64,000 nucleotides of DNA from NCBI RefSeq assembly GCF_000718095.1, contig NZ_JOEI01000002.1:1-64000 (forward strand), read 5' to 3'. Both the position numbers and the translations under genes were made by a program. Positions within the stretch are counted from its first letter, which is position 1. Each line of letters opens with the position of its first letter. Below the pieces are notes generated by a model. It saw nothing but the letters and a program-made list of their open reading frames with translations. It did not search any database and was not told the origin of the DNA. The stretch comes from Streptomyces scopuliridis RB72 (GTDB lineage Bacteria > Actinomycetota > Actinomycetes > Streptomycetales > Streptomycetaceae). This document shows positions 24,804 to 34,202 of the stretch, piece by piece.

Positions 24804-26239
24804 GTCCCTGTGTCCTTACGGTCGTTGTGGTGCTTCTTCCACCAGTCGCGGAACGACTCCGGTGGCAGTTCGGGCAGATCGCGCGAGTCGGTCCACGCCC
24901 CCGCCCCCGGGAGCTTCGAGGGATGCAGCCGGCGCGTCTTCGACGCGGCCCGCTCCCCCGCCGCCATCACCCGCGGATGGTCGAAGACCCACCCCGCCGC
25001 CTTCATCGCGGCCTTCTCCAGCCGGTGCCCCTTGCCGCCCTGGTCCGCCACCCGCTCGCGGAGATGGACCAGTACCTCGGGGATGTCGATGGCGACCGGA
25101 CACACGTCGTAGCAGGCCCCGCAGAGCGAGGAGGCATACGGCAGCGACGCGTCGATCTCGCTCTGGATGCCCCGCAGTTGAGGGCTGAGGATCGCCCCGA
25201 TCGGGCCCGGGTAGACCGAGCCGTACGCATGCCCGCCGGCCCGCTCGTACACCGGGCAGACATTCAGACAGGCCGAGCAGCGGATACAGCGCAGCGCCTG
25301 CCGGCCGACCTCGTCGGCCAGCGTGTTCGTACGGCCGTTGTCCAGCAGCACCAGATGGAAGGTGCTCGGGCCGTCCGCGTCATGGGTGCCGGTCCACATG
25401 CTCGTGTACGGATTCATCCGTTCCGCCGTCGAGGAGCGCGGCAGCGTCTGGAGGAAGACCTCCAGATCCCGCCAGCTCGGCACCACTTTCTCGATGCCCA
25501 CCACGGAGATCAGCGTCTCGGGAAGCGTCAGACACATCCGTCCGTTGCCCTCGGATTCGAAGACCACGAGCGTGCCGGTCTCGGCGACCATGAAGTTCGC
25601 CCCCGAGATACCGACCTTGGCGCGCAGGAACTTCTCCCGCAGATGCAGCCGCGCGGCCTCGGCGAGTTCGCCGGGGGTGTCGGAGAGGCCGTCGGGCGCC
25701 GGCCGGCCCCAGGCGCCCATCCGGTCGCGGAAGATGTCCCGGATCTCGCCCCGGTTGCGGTGGATGGCCGGGACGAGGATATGGGAGGGCCGGTCGTCGC
25801 CGAGCTGGACGATCAGCTCGGCGAGGTCGGTCTCGTACGCGGAGATCCCCTCGGCCTCCAGCGCCTCGTTGAGCCCGATCTCCTGGGTGGCCATCGACTT
25901 GACCTTGACGACCTCGGTCTCGCCGGTGGCCTTCACCAGCTCCGCGACGATCCGGTTCGCCTCGTCGGCGTCGGCCGCCCAGTGCACCACTCCGCCCGCC
26001 GCCGTGACCGACTCCTCCAGCCGCACCAGATAGCGGTCCAGATGGCGCAGCGTATGGTCCTTGATCCGCTTGCCCGCCTCCCGCAGCAGCGCCCAGTCGT
26101 CCAGCTCCGCCACGGCCTTGGCCCGCTTGTCGCGGATGGTGTGGGTGGCGTGCCGGAGATTGCCGCGCAGTGTCTCGTTGCCGACCGCCTCCTTCGCCGC
26201 CACCGGAAACGCCGGCATCCCCAGATACGTACCGCTCAT
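24800..26239 (-). CDS. lutB: Lactate utilization iron-sulfur protein LutB
   Basis: The protein is 479 residues from the ATG at 26,239. The N-terminal LUD domain (about 60-290; KVKSMATQEIGLNEALEAEG, GISGANFMVAETGTLVVFES) is followed by two ferredoxin-type clusters: CIRCSACLNVCPVY, and further on CGACYDVCPVAID. It ends with a DUF3390-type tail containing the PLSKLPGAGAW-like HPSKLPGAGAWTDSRDLP. It is the electron-transfer subunit of LutABC. Start and stop codons overlap those of lutA and lutC by four bases, giving a tightly coupled operon. The frame is open further upstream, but that part is antisense to lutA and has no coding features. Confidence 0.94.
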   Translation of the reverse strand: MSGTYLGMPAFPVAAKEAVGNETLRGNLRHATHTIRDKRAKAVAELDDWALLREAGKRIKDHTLRHLDRYLVRLEESVTAAGGVVHWAADADEANRIVAELVKATGETEVVKVKSMATQEIGLNEALEAEGISAYETDLAELIVQLGDDRPSHILVPAIHRNRGEIRDIFRDRMGAWGRPAPDGLSDTPGELAEAARLHLREKFLRAKVGISGANFMVAETGTLVVFESEGNGRMCLTLPETLISVVGIEKVVPSWRDLEVFLQTLPRSSTAERMNPYTSMWTGTHDADGPSTFHLVLLDNGRTNTLADEVGRQALRCIRCSACLNVCPVYERAGGHAYGSVYPGPIGAILSPQLRGIQSEIDASLPYASSLCGACYDVCPVAIDIPEVLVHLRERVADQGGKGHRLEKAAMKAAGWVFDHPRVMAAGERAASKTRRLHPSKLPGAGAWTDSRDLPELPPESFRDWWKKHHNDRKDTGT

Positions 26240-26955
26240 GACCAGGGCTCCTCTTCCGTCGACGCCAGAATCTCCGCGAGATGGACGGGACGCAGCGGGG
26301 CACCCTCCCGGCTCACGATTCCGCCGATATGCATCAGACAGGAATTGTCCGCGCCGCACAGCACCTCGGCCCCGGTGGAGACCGCGTTGCTCACCTTGTC
26401 CTGGCCCATCGCTGCCGAAACATCGGAGTTCTTCACGGCGAAGGTGCCGCCGAAGCCACAGCACTCGTCCGCACCGGGCAGCTCCCGCAGTTCCAGTCCC
26501 CGTACCGACTCCAGCAGCTTTCGCGGCCGCTCCCCCAGGCCCAGCAACCGCAGACCGTGACAGGAGGGGTGGTAGGTGACGGTGTGCGGGAAGTGCGCCC
26601 CCACATCCGTCACGCCCACCACGTCGACCAGGAACTCGGTCAGCTCGTACGTCCGCGCGGCGAGCGAGGCCGCCGCCTCGTCGCCGATCTTGGGGTAGTG
26701 GTGGCGGACCATGGCCGCGCAGGATCCGGACGGGGTGACCACATAGTCGTACCCCTCGAAGGCCCGGGTCATCCGCCGTACCAGCGGCTCGGTCTCCCGC
26801 CGGTAACCCGTATTGAACTGGGGCTGGCCGCAGCAGGTCTGTGCCTCGGGAAAGTCGACGTCGACGCCCAGACGTTCGAGGAGCCGTACGGTCGCGATAC
26901 CGGTGGCCGGATAGACGGCGTCGTTGACACAGGTGACGAAAAGGGCGGCGCGCAT
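26236..26955 (-). CDS. lutA: Lactate utilization protein LutA (two CCG domains)
   Basis: The protein is 239 residues from MRAALFVTCVNDAVYP; the longer frame upstream is not supported. Two Cys-rich CCG domains are visible, each binding an unusual iron-sulfur cluster: PEAQTCCGQPQFNTG and GADECCGFGGTFAVK, with PSGSC and YHPSCH as the additional Cys blocks. It is the first gene of lutABC. The gap to the divergent cobF (26,956-27,142) holds the pattern GATGGATCATCAGACATCCG with two GATGGAT copies around 27,008-27,034, a candidate GntR-type operator of low certainty. Confidence 0.94.
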   Translation of the reverse strand: MRAALFVTCVNDAVYPATGIATVRLLERLGVDVDFPEAQTCCGQPQFNTGYRRETEPLVRRMTRAFEGYDYVVTPSGSCAAMVRHHYPKIGDEAAASLAARTYELTEFLVDVVGVTDVGAHFPHTVTYHPSCHGLRLLGLGERPRKLLESVRGLELRELPGADECCGFGGTFAVKNSDVSAAMGQDKVSNAVSTGAEVLCGADNSCLMHIGGIVSREGAPLRPVHLAEILASTEEEPWS

Positions 26956-27142
26956 GGGCGGAGCATATGTCGGGCGCGAGGGTGCGCGGAAGCCCCTCGA
27001 AGAGGGTGATGGATCATCAGACATCCGATGGATATGACCTTCCTCCGTACCGCGACGGGGCAGACGGGGCGGGCGCGGCACATGACGGGGCGAACGCGGG
27101 GCATGACGCGGCGGGCGTGGGGCATGGGGCAGACTCGGCGGG

Positions 27143-27988
27143 GTGAGAAAGGTCTATGTCATCGGTATCGGCGCGGGCGACCCCGACCAGCTGACCGTCC
27201 AGGCGGTCAAGGCGCTCCGGCGCGTGGATGTCTTCTTCCTGCTCGACAAGGGCGCCGAGAAGTCCGATCTGATCGCGCTCCGGCACGAGATCCTGCGCCG
27301 CCATGCCGGTGAGTCCGCCGGCGGCCGGGGCTATCGGCTGGTCGAGGTCCGCGACCCGGAGCGGGAGCGCGCGGCCGACGGCGCCGGCTATCCCGGGACC
27401 GTCGACGACTGGCGGAGCCGGCGCGCCGCCCTCTACGAGCGCGCGATCATCGACGAGCTGAGCGACGGCGACGGCCCTGACGGGACCGAGGGCCCCGACC
27501 TGGACAGGACAGGGGCGTTCCTCGTCTGGGGCGATCCCTCCCTGTACGACTCGACGCTCCCCATCCTGGACGAGATCCTGGCGCGCGGCTCGGTCCGGTT
27601 CGAGTACGAGGTGATCCCAGGCATCAGCAGTGTCTCCGCGCTGGCGGCCAGGCACCGCGTCACACTGACCCGTGTGGGCCGCCCCGTCCAGATCACCACC
27701 GGCCGCCGGCTCGCCGAGGGCTGGCCCGGCGGCGTGGACGATGTCGTGGTGATGCTGGACGCGCACGAGTCCTTCCGGCACCAGCTGGCGGCCGATCCGG
27801 TCATCCACTGGGGCGCCTACGTGGGCACGGACGACGAGATCCTGGTCTCCGGACGGCTCTCCGAAGTGGCCGACCGGATCGGGGAGTTGCGGTCCGAGGC
27901 GCGTGCCCGCAAGGGCTGGATCATGGACACGTATCTGCTGCGCCGGGACCCGGGCCCGTCCGGCGGCTCGCCGCGGGACAGACCCTGA
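27143..27988 (+). CDS. cobF: Precorrin-6A synthase (deacetylating), CobF
   Basis: The protein is 281 residues from a GTG. The tetrapyrrole methylase fold starts with VYVIGIGAGDPDQLTVQAVK, continues with GAFLVWGDPSLYDSTLPILD and VIPGISSVSALAARHRV, and ends with DEILVSGRLSEVADRIGEL. CobF uses S-adenosylmethionine to methylate precorrin-5 at C-1 and release acetate in aerobic cobalamin synthesis. It stands alone, with other cob genes outside the window. The last 22 codons lie inside a 102-base tandem duplication whose second copy begins after the stop. Confidence 0.92.
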   Translation: MRKVYVIGIGAGDPDQLTVQAVKALRRVDVFFLLDKGAEKSDLIALRHEILRRHAGESAGGRGYRLVEVRDPERERAADGAGYPGTVDDWRSRRAALYERAIIDELSDGDGPDGTEGPDLDRTGAFLVWGDPSLYDSTLPILDEILARGSVRFEYEVIPGISSVSALAARHRVTLTRVGRPVQITTGRRLAEGWPGGVDDVVVMLDAHESFRHQLAADPVIHWGAYVGTDDEILVSGRLSEVADRIGELRSEARARKGWIMDTYLLRRDPGPSGGSPRDRP

Positions 27989-28126
27989 GGACCGCCAGTC
28001 CGGCCGGGCCTCGACGCCCGGCGCATGGACACGTATCTGCTGCGCCGGGACCCGGGCCCGTCCGGCGGCTCGCCGCGGGACAGGCCCTGAGGACCGCCGG
28101 TCCGGCCGGGCCTCGACGCCCGGCCG
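27923..28126. repeat. 102-base tandem duplication across the cobF stop codon
   Basis: Copy 1 (27,923-28,024) holds the last 22 codons of cobF, the TGA and the start of a G+C-rich hairpin. Copy 2 (28,025-28,126) repeats it with only a few changes. The unit length is a multiple of three. The hairpin after copy 2 (28,103-28,111 with 28,118-28,126) is the likely terminator. The near identity of the copies points to a recent duplication. Confidence 0.93.
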
Positions 28127-28162
28127 TTCTGAAACGTTCAAAGGCACGTCGGCACTTCCCCG

Positions 28163-31100
28163 TCAGCTCCGCCCCACGAAGTCCCAGGCGCCCTGCCCCG
28201 CCCGGTACACCACGAAGCCCGGTTCCGTACGGAGATACTCCGCTCCGCCCGGCGCCTTCACCAGCTCGGGGCGCTCGGCCGGTACATGGATCTCGGCCGT
28301 CGCGCCGACCGGCACCCGCACCGAGAGCCGCAGATCACGGCCTATCGCGGACCAGGCCACCGAGGCGGTGCCACGTACCGTACGGATCGAGGTGCGCGCC
28401 CAGGTGACTCCGGTCCGGCCGTCGGGCCGTACGGTGAAGGTGCGGTAGCCCGCGTCCCCGGGGCGCAGTCCCGCCACGTTCTCGTACAGCCACTGCACGA
28501 CCGTGCCCTGGAAGTAGTGGTCGCGCGAGCGTGAGTCGACGGGCCACATCTCCCACATGGTGTCGGCGCCGTTGTCGAACCAGTAGCCCCAGCTCGGGTA
28601 TGTCCGCTGGGTGGCGATGGCGTGTGCGACCTCGGGGCGGCCGTGCGCGCACAGGACGCGCAGCAGCACGCTCGTGCCCAGCGCCCCGGTGTTGAGATGG
28701 TCGCCGCGGTCTTCGATGTCGGCGACAAGGCTGTCGAGCACCGACGCGCGGGCGCCGCTCGGGACCAGACCGAAGGCGAGCGGCAGGGCGTTGGAGGTCT
28801 GCCGGTAACCGGGGTCCTTCGCGGTCCGGTAGTGGCCGGACGCGGGGTCGAGGAAGGTGGCGTTGAAGGCGTCCTTCAGCCCGGCCGCGGCCGTGCGGTA
28901 GCGGTCCGCGACCTCGCCGTGGCCCAGCAGTTCGCCCAGTTCGGCCGTCTGTGTCAGCGCGCGATGCAGATACGCCGTGGCCGTGAGGCGGGTGTCCTCG
29001 GGCGGGTTGCCGCCGTACCCCGGCGGCAGATAGTCACCGAGCGCGGTGATGGCGAGACCGCCCTCCAGCCGGTCCAACTCCCAGTTCAGATAGGTGGTCA
29101 GGGTGGACCAGTGCTCGCGGGCCACCCGGTCGTCGCCGTAGATCCGGTACATCTCCCGTATCAGGAAGGGGTATACGGTCGTCCACTCCGGGGAGGGCCC
29201 GAGGTCGCCGTAACCCCAGCCGCCGCTGGGCACGATCACCGGCAGCTGGCCGTCCGGGTTCTGACTGTCCGCCAGATCCCCGAGCCACTTCGACAGGAAG
29301 CGGTGGACTCCGAAGGCGTACGCCATGATGGGCGCGCCGAGCTGCGCGTCACCCGTCCAGCCGTTCTTCTCGTACATGGGGGTGTCGGTCGGGATGCCGT
29401 GCAGATTGTTGAGGAGGGTGCGGCGCATCGCCCGGTCGAGCTGTTCGTAGAAGGGCTCCGAGCAGTCGAAGGAGCTGACTTCGGCCACCTTCGTATGGAC
29501 GACCCGGCCCAGCAGATCGGCGGGGCGCGGGCGGCTCGGCAATCCGCTGACCTGGACATAGCGGAAGCCCTTGTACGAGAACGACGGCTCCCAGACCTCC
29601 GCCGCGCCGTCGTCGTTCCTACTGCCGTCCGTTCCGGCGCCACCCGCGCAGATGTACTCGTCGCGCTGGAACCGTCCCGGCACATGCCCGGTCTCGGCGT
29701 GGACGCTGCCGTCCGCCTTGAGCTTCTCGCCGTGGACGAGCTGGACGACCGTGCCGGCCGGAGCCCGTACGGTCAGCTGGGTCCAGCCCGCCGTCGTACG
29801 ACCCATGTCGACGACATACACCTCGGGCCGCAGCTCGGTGATCGCGGTCGGGGTGAGGGTCTCGATGATCTCGATGGGGTCGTGCGGCTGGGCGCGCAGG
29901 GTGCCCTTGGGTGCGGTCTGGGGGTTCAGGGAGCGCCAGGAGCTGTCGTCGAACCCGGGCAAGGTCCAGCCCTTGGGGGCCAGCCGCGCGTCGTATGTCT
30001 CGCCCGCGTAGAGGGAGTTGGTGAGCGTGGGGCCTTCGGTGAGGCGCCAGTCGGTGTCGGAGACGACGGTGGTACGGGAGCCGTCGGGGTGCTCGGCCTC
30101 CAGCCGGCACAGCAGCCGGGGTTCGCCGTGCCACGGCGGCTGGTGCCAGTTCCAGACATTGGGGGTGGTCATGCCGTAGAAACCACGGCCCAGGGTCACA
30201 CCGATCGCGTTGTCTCCGCGCCGCAGCAACGAGGTCACATCGTGGACGGCGTACATCACGGTCTCGTCGTAGTCGGTGAAGGCCGGGTCGAGCACCTGAC
30301 TGCCGACCCGCTTCCCGTTCAACTCGGCTGTGTAGTAGGCGAGTCCGCTGATGTAGAGCCGGGCGCGGCTGACCGGCTTGGGTACGGTGAACTCGCGGCG
30401 CAGCAGCGGCGCGGGCGCCTCGGGCGCGGCGATCGAGACACCTCTTCCCCATGGGCCCTGGCCATAGGGGGCGAGCACGGCCGCCGGAGCCCAGCCGCTG
30501 TCGTCGAAGTCCGGCTGCTCCCAGCCCTGTTGTCCGGTGTCTGCGGCGCGCCAGCCGGCGCCGGTGACCAGTTCGTGGCCGGCGCCCTGGGCGGTTTCGA
30601 CGAGCAGCCGTACGAGCAGGCCCGCCGGGTTGACGGAGACCGCGCCGCGGTTGGCCGCGAGCGCGGCGAGGACGATCCGGTCGTCGGCCGCGGACCGTAC
30701 GGCCTCGGTGACATCGGCCGCGCGTCCGGTGCGCCAGCCGTCCACCTGCTCGGGCGCGTGGAGCGTCTGCCGGCCGTTGAGATGGAGGGTGAAGTCGTCG
30801 TCGGCCGTGGCGAGGAGCGTGGCCCGCGCGATGTCCTCGCCCCTGACGCCGGGCGGGAGTTCGAGTCCGCCACGGAACCACCGGGCGCCGACGGGGGCGT
30901 TGCCGGTGGTCGCTCCCTCGGTCCAGATCCAGGACGCGCCGTCGAAGCCGGGCGGTTCCGGCGCCCGGTCGGCGCCTATCCAGCGCGCCTGCCACGGTTC
31001 GGCGCCGAGCGCGGTCTCCCACCAGCCGGCCGTGCTCCATGGTGAGGCGTGTCCGTCGCCGTCCCAGACACGGACCTGCCAGTGGCAGCGGGTACGGGGC

Positions 31101-31489
31101 GGCAGCGCGGGGCCCGCGTAGGGCACGGCGACGGTGCGGTCGGAGGCCACGCGGCCGGTGTCCCAGAGGAGTTCGCGGCCGGCCGCGAGCGCGCGCGGAT
31201 CGGTCGCGGCCCGGATCTGATAGGCACTCTGGCGGGCGCCCCGGGCATCCTTCTCACCGCTGAGCTCCCAGGACAGCAGCGGGGCCGCGACATCGGTGCC
31301 GAGGAGCCGCTCGGTGTACTCGACCGTGGCGGTCGCGATCCGGAGCCGCCCTCGCCGCCCGCCCGTTCCCGACGAGCCGCCGGACGGCGCGCCCGCGGCG
31401 GGGGAAGCGGCGGCGAGCCCCGCGATCCCCACCCCTGCGCCCGCCACGGAGGTGTGCAGAAGACCTCGGCGTGTCCAGCCCATGCCCAT
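28163..31489 (-). CDS. Secreted GH78 alpha-L-rhamnosidase
   Basis: The protein is 1108 residues from MGMGWTRRGLLHTSVAGAG, with GGGGAG seven bases upstream. The twin-arginine signal ends around ASPAAGAPSG. Then come an N-terminal beta domain (about 60-400), the Bac_rhamnosid jelly roll, and the (alpha/alpha)6 barrel. NNLHGIPTDTPMYEKNGWTG lies near residue 705, where the general acid is expected, and DTMWEMWPVDSRSRDHYFQG near residue 980 holds the catalytic base Glu. A C-terminal beta sandwich ends the protein. It removes terminal alpha-L-rhamnose from plant or bacterial glycans outside the cell. A LacI-type operator overlaps its 5' untranslated region, so rhamnose-linked repression is likely. 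Confidence 0.92.
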   Translation of the reverse strand: MGMGWTRRGLLHTSVAGAGVGIAGLAAASPAAGAPSGGSSGTGGRRGRLRIATATVEYTERLLGTDVAAPLLSWELSGEKDARGARQSAYQIRAATDPRALAAGRELLWDTGRVASDRTVAVPYAGPALPPRTRCHWQVRVWDGDGHASPWSTAGWWETALGAEPWQARWIGADRAPEPPGFDGASWIWTEGATTGNAPVGARWFRGGLELPPGVRGEDIARATLLATADDDFTLHLNGRQTLHAPEQVDGWRTGRAADVTEAVRSAADDRIVLAALAANRGAVSVNPAGLLVRLLVETAQGAGHELVTGAGWRAADTGQQGWEQPDFDDSGWAPAAVLAPYGQGPWGRGVSIAAPEAPAPLLRREFTVPKPVSRARLYISGLAYYTAELNGKRVGSQVLDPAFTDYDETVMYAVHDVTSLLRRGDNAIGVTLGRGFYGMTTPNVWNWHQPPWHGEPRLLCRLEAEHPDGSRTTVVSDTDWRLTEGPTLTNSLYAGETYDARLAPKGWTLPGFDDSSWRSLNPQTAPKGTLRAQPHDPIEIIETLTPTAITELRPEVYVVDMGRTTAGWTQLTVRAPAGTVVQLVHGEKLKADGSVHAETGHVPGRFQRDEYICAGGAGTDGSRNDDGAAEVWEPSFSYKGFRYVQVSGLPSRPRPADLLGRVVHTKVAEVSSFDCSEPFYEQLDRAMRRTLLNNLHGIPTDTPMYEKNGWTGDAQLGAPIMAYAFGVHRFLSKWLGDLADSQNPDGQLPVIVPSGGWGYGDLGPSPEWTTVYPFLIREMYRIYGDDRVAREHWSTLTTYLNWELDRLEGGLAITALGDYLPPGYGGNPPEDTRLTATAYLHRALTQTAELGELLGHGEVADRYRTAAAGLKDAFNATFLDPASGHYRTAKDPGYRQTSNALPLAFGLVPSGARASVLDSLVADIEDRGDHLNTGALGTSVLLRVLCAHGRPEVAHAIATQRTYPSWGYWFDNGADTMWEMWPVDSRSRDHYFQGTVVQWLYENVAGLRPGDAGYRTFTVRPDGRTGVTWARTSIRTVRGTASVAWSAIGRDLRLSVRVPVGATAEIHVPAERPELVKAPGGAEYLRTEPGFVVYRAGQGAWDFVGRS

Positions 31490-31506
31490 CGCGGCTCCCC
31501 TTGAAT

Positions 31507-31518
31507 TGAAACGTTTCA
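31507..31518 (-). promoter_or_regulatory. LacI-family operator before the rhamnosidase gene
   Basis: TGAAACGTTTCA is a perfect 12-base palindrome with the central CG of LacI/CcpA-type operators, 18 bases upstream of the start codon. A near copy lacking one base (TGAAACGTTCA) lies at 28,130-28,140, beyond the 3' end of the same gene. The matching repressor gene is not in the window. Confidence 0.7.
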
Positions 31519-31654
31519 TATCCCTGTCAGGCATCGTAGAGCCGACCGCGTCCGCGCTACAAGAGGTGTGCGCGGGACCCCTGGTACGGGCGGGCCGCGA
31601 GACAGTCCCGCACCACCCCGCCCCCGGCCTCAACTCCCGCGCCGGGTCGAGGAT

Positions 31655-31680
31655 TTTTGCGTCCGTCTCCAAAATTTGCG
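31655..31680 (+). promoter_or_regulatory. Direct TTTGCG repeats upstream of the GH87-like gene
   Basis: TTTTGCG at 31,655-31,661 is followed by ATTTGCG at 31,674-31,680, about 80 bases before the GH87-like start. A similar pair stands upstream of the Gfo/Idh operon (37,144-37,167). They may bind a common regulator of this glycan-use region; this is inference from similarity. Confidence 0.35.
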
Positions 31681-31761
31681 CAGATTCATAGACTTCTTGT
31701 AAGCCAACTTCTAACCTTTTCGCGTCCGCAGAGTCCCCACGAGCCGCAAGGACGTATATCT

Positions 31762-34113
31762 GTGACACTCCCCACCGGACCCCCACGAGGCCGCCTGCTC
31801 CGGCGCGGCATCTCCGCATCCGTATCCCTCGCACTCGCCGTGGCCGGGACGGCCGCGGCGGTGGTGCTCTCCACCGCACCCGCCGCCCAGGCGGCGGCGG
31901 TCCCCGCCCCCTCCCCCATCGATGTCCCCGGCCGCGGCGCCACGGTGCCGTTCAAGGAGCAGGAAGCCGAGTACGCCGCCACCAACGGCTCCCTGATCGG
32001 CCCCAACCGCCTCTATGGCACGCTGCCTTCGGAAGCCTCCGGCCGGCAGGCCGTGACGCTCGACGCGGTCGGCGAGTATGTGGAGTTCACCCTCACCGCC
32101 CCGGCGAACGCGATGTCGTTCCGCTACTCGCTGCCGGACAACGCGGCGGGCACCGGCCGGGACGCGACCATCGATCTACGGGTCAACGGCACCTCCCTCA
32201 AGAGCGTGCCGGTGACCTCCAAGTACGGTTGGTACTACGGCGGTTACCCGTTCAACAACAACCCGGGTGACACCAACCCGCACCACTTCTACGACGAGAC
32301 GCGCACCATGTTCGGGTCGACGCTGGCGGCCGGTACGAAGGTCCGGCTCCAGGTCTCCTCGACCGCCGCGTCACCCACGTTCACCATCGACCTGGCCGAC
32401 TTCGAGCAGGTGGCCGCGCCGATCGGCAAGCCCTCGGGCGCGCTCGACGTGGTGAGCGACTTCGGCGCGGACCCGAGCGGCGCCGCCGACTCGACGGCCA
32501 AGATCCAGGCGGCGGTCGACGCGGGCCGTACGCAGGGCAAGGAGGTCTACATCCCGCAGGGCACCTTCCAGGTGCGCGACCACATCATCGTCGACAAGGT
32601 GACCCTGCGCGGTGCGGGTCCCTGGTACAGCGTGCTGACCGGACGTGATCCGTCCGACCGCAGCAAGGCCGTCGGTGTCTACGGCAAGTACGCCAACGCG
32701 GGCGGCAGCAGCAATGTCACCCTCAAGGACTTCGCCATCATGGGCGACATCCGTGAGCGCGTGGACAACGACCAGGTCAACGCCATCGGTGGCGCCATGT
32801 CCAACTCGGTCGTCGACAACGTCTGGATGCAGCACACCAAGTGCGGCGCCTGGATGGACGGCCCGATGGACAACTTCACCATCAAGAACAGCCGCATCCT
32901 CGACCAGACCGCGGACGGCGTCAACTTCCACATAGGTGTCACCAACTCGACGGTCACCAACACCTTTGTACGCAACACCGGTGACGACGGGCTGGCCATG
33001 TGGGCCGAGAACGTCCCGAACGTGAAGAACAAGTTCACGTTCAACACCGTGATCCTGCCGATCCTGGCGAACAACATCGTCACGTACGGCGGCAGGGACA
33101 TCACCATCTCCGACAACGTCATGTCGGACACCATCACCAACGGCGGCGGGCTGCATATCGCCAACCGCTACCCCGGCGTCAACTCAGGTCAGGGCACGGC
33201 GGTCTCCGGAACCACCACCGCCGCGCGCAACACCCTGATCCGGGCCGGAAACAACGACTACAACTGGCGCTTCGGCGTCGGCGCGATCTGGTTCAGCGGT
33301 CTCAACGAACCGATCAACGCCACCATCAACATCACCGACAGCGAGGTCCTGGACAGCTCCTACGCCGCGATCCATCTGATCGAGGGAGCGACGAACGGGC
33401 TGCACTTCAACAACGTCCGGATAGACGGCGCCGGTACGTACGCGCTCCAGATCCAGGCTCCGGGCACGGCCTCCTTCACCAATGTGACCGCCACCCATAT
33501 CGCGCAGTCCAACCCGATCCACAACTGTGTGGGCAGCGGTTTCCAGATCACCCAGGGCGCCGGGAACTCGGGCTGGTACGCCAACCCGCCCGCGTGCACG
33601 GGGACTTGGCCCGACCCGGTGTGGACCAACGGCGGGGTGCCCGGCGGCCCCACCGACCCGCCCACCGACCCGCCCACCGACCCGCCGACGGACACGGGCA
33701 ATCTCGCGCAGGGCCGCCCGGTCACCGAGTCCGGGCACGCCGATGTGTACGGCGCGGCCAACGCGGTCGACGGCAACCCCAACACGTACTGGGAGAGCAC
33801 CAACAACGCGTTCCCGGGGACCGTCACTGTGGACCTCGGCGCGTCGAAGGCGGTCAAGCGAGTGGTGCTGAAGCTGCCTCCGGCGTCGGCGTGGACGACC
33901 CGCACGCAGACGCTCAGTGTGTCGGGGAGCACCGACAACTCCTCGTACAGCACCCTCAAGGCGTCGGCGGGCTACACCTTCAACCCGGCGAGCGGCAACA
34001 CCGCGACGGTCACCCTGGACGGGACCCCGACCCGCTATCTGCGGCTGACGGTCACGGGCAACACCGGCTGGCCGGCCGCGCAGCTCTCCGAGCTGGAGGC
34101 GTACACCAGCTGA
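31762..34113 (+). CDS. Secreted GH87-like alpha-glucanase (mycodextranase/mutanase type) with CBM35-like and F5/8C domains
   Basis: The protein is 783 residues from the GTG at 31,762 with AAGGA eight bases upstream. The signal peptide ends near AAQAAAVPAP. A CBM35-like domain (about 62-225; QEAEYAATNGSLIG) precedes a right-handed beta-helix (about 230-620) with DFGADPSGAADSTAKIQAAV and the acid pair GDDGLAMW (D408-D409), which fits the catalytic Asp pair of GH87 enzymes. A (PTDPPTDPP) linker leads to a discoidin/F5-8C module (about 655-783; NLAQGRPVTESGHADVYGAA). It should cut alpha-1,3 or mixed alpha-glucans such as fungal wall glucan. A pectate-lyase-like fold of other specificity cannot be excluded. 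A strong terminator follows. Confidence 0.78.
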   Translation: MTLPTGPPRGRLLRRGISASVSLALAVAGTAAAVVLSTAPAAQAAAVPAPSPIDVPGRGATVPFKEQEAEYAATNGSLIGPNRLYGTLPSEASGRQAVTLDAVGEYVEFTLTAPANAMSFRYSLPDNAAGTGRDATIDLRVNGTSLKSVPVTSKYGWYYGGYPFNNNPGDTNPHHFYDETRTMFGSTLAAGTKVRLQVSSTAASPTFTIDLADFEQVAAPIGKPSGALDVVSDFGADPSGAADSTAKIQAAVDAGRTQGKEVYIPQGTFQVRDHIIVDKVTLRGAGPWYSVLTGRDPSDRSKAVGVYGKYANAGGSSNVTLKDFAIMGDIRERVDNDQVNAIGGAMSNSVVDNVWMQHTKCGAWMDGPMDNFTIKNSRILDQTADGVNFHIGVTNSTVTNTFVRNTGDDGLAMWAENVPNVKNKFTFNTVILPILANNIVTYGGRDITISDNVMSDTITNGGGLHIANRYPGVNSGQGTAVSGTTTAARNTLIRAGNNDYNWRFGVGAIWFSGLNEPINATINITDSEVLDSSYAAIHLIEGATNGLHFNNVRIDGAGTYALQIQAPGTASFTNVTATHIAQSNPIHNCVGSGFQITQGAGNSGWYANPPACTGTWPDPVWTNGGVPGGPTDPPTDPPTDPPTDTGNLAQGRPVTESGHADVYGAANAVDGNPNTYWESTNNAFPGTVTVDLGASKAVKRVVLKLPPASAWTTRTQTLSVSGSTDNSSYSTLKASAGYTFNPASGNTATVTLDGTPTRYLRLTVTGNTGWPAAQLSELEAYTS

Positions 34114-34129
34114 GCGCGGACAACACACG

Positions 34130-34163
34130 GAACGCCCGGCCGGGAGATCCCGGCCGGGCGTTC
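34130..34163. terminator. Terminator hairpin after the GH87-like gene
   Basis: A 15-base perfect stem (34,130-34,144 with 34,149-34,163) closes on the loop AGAT. It serves the GH87-like gene and the convergent cupin operon. Confidence 0.85.
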
Positions 34164-34202
34164 TCGCGTACGGCTCGCATACGGCCCCGCGTACGGGACC
34201 GG

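Noticed and set aside
27060..27128. Imperfect ~21-base repeats rich in G before cobF
   Set aside because: The copies (CATGACGGGGCG-like) are irregular and short; they could be chance in G-rich sequence and no function can be supported.
28622..31045. An 807-codon plus-strand frame opposite the rhamnosidase
   Set aside because: No domains and Arg/Gly-rich composition; the opposite strand encodes complete GH78 motifs.
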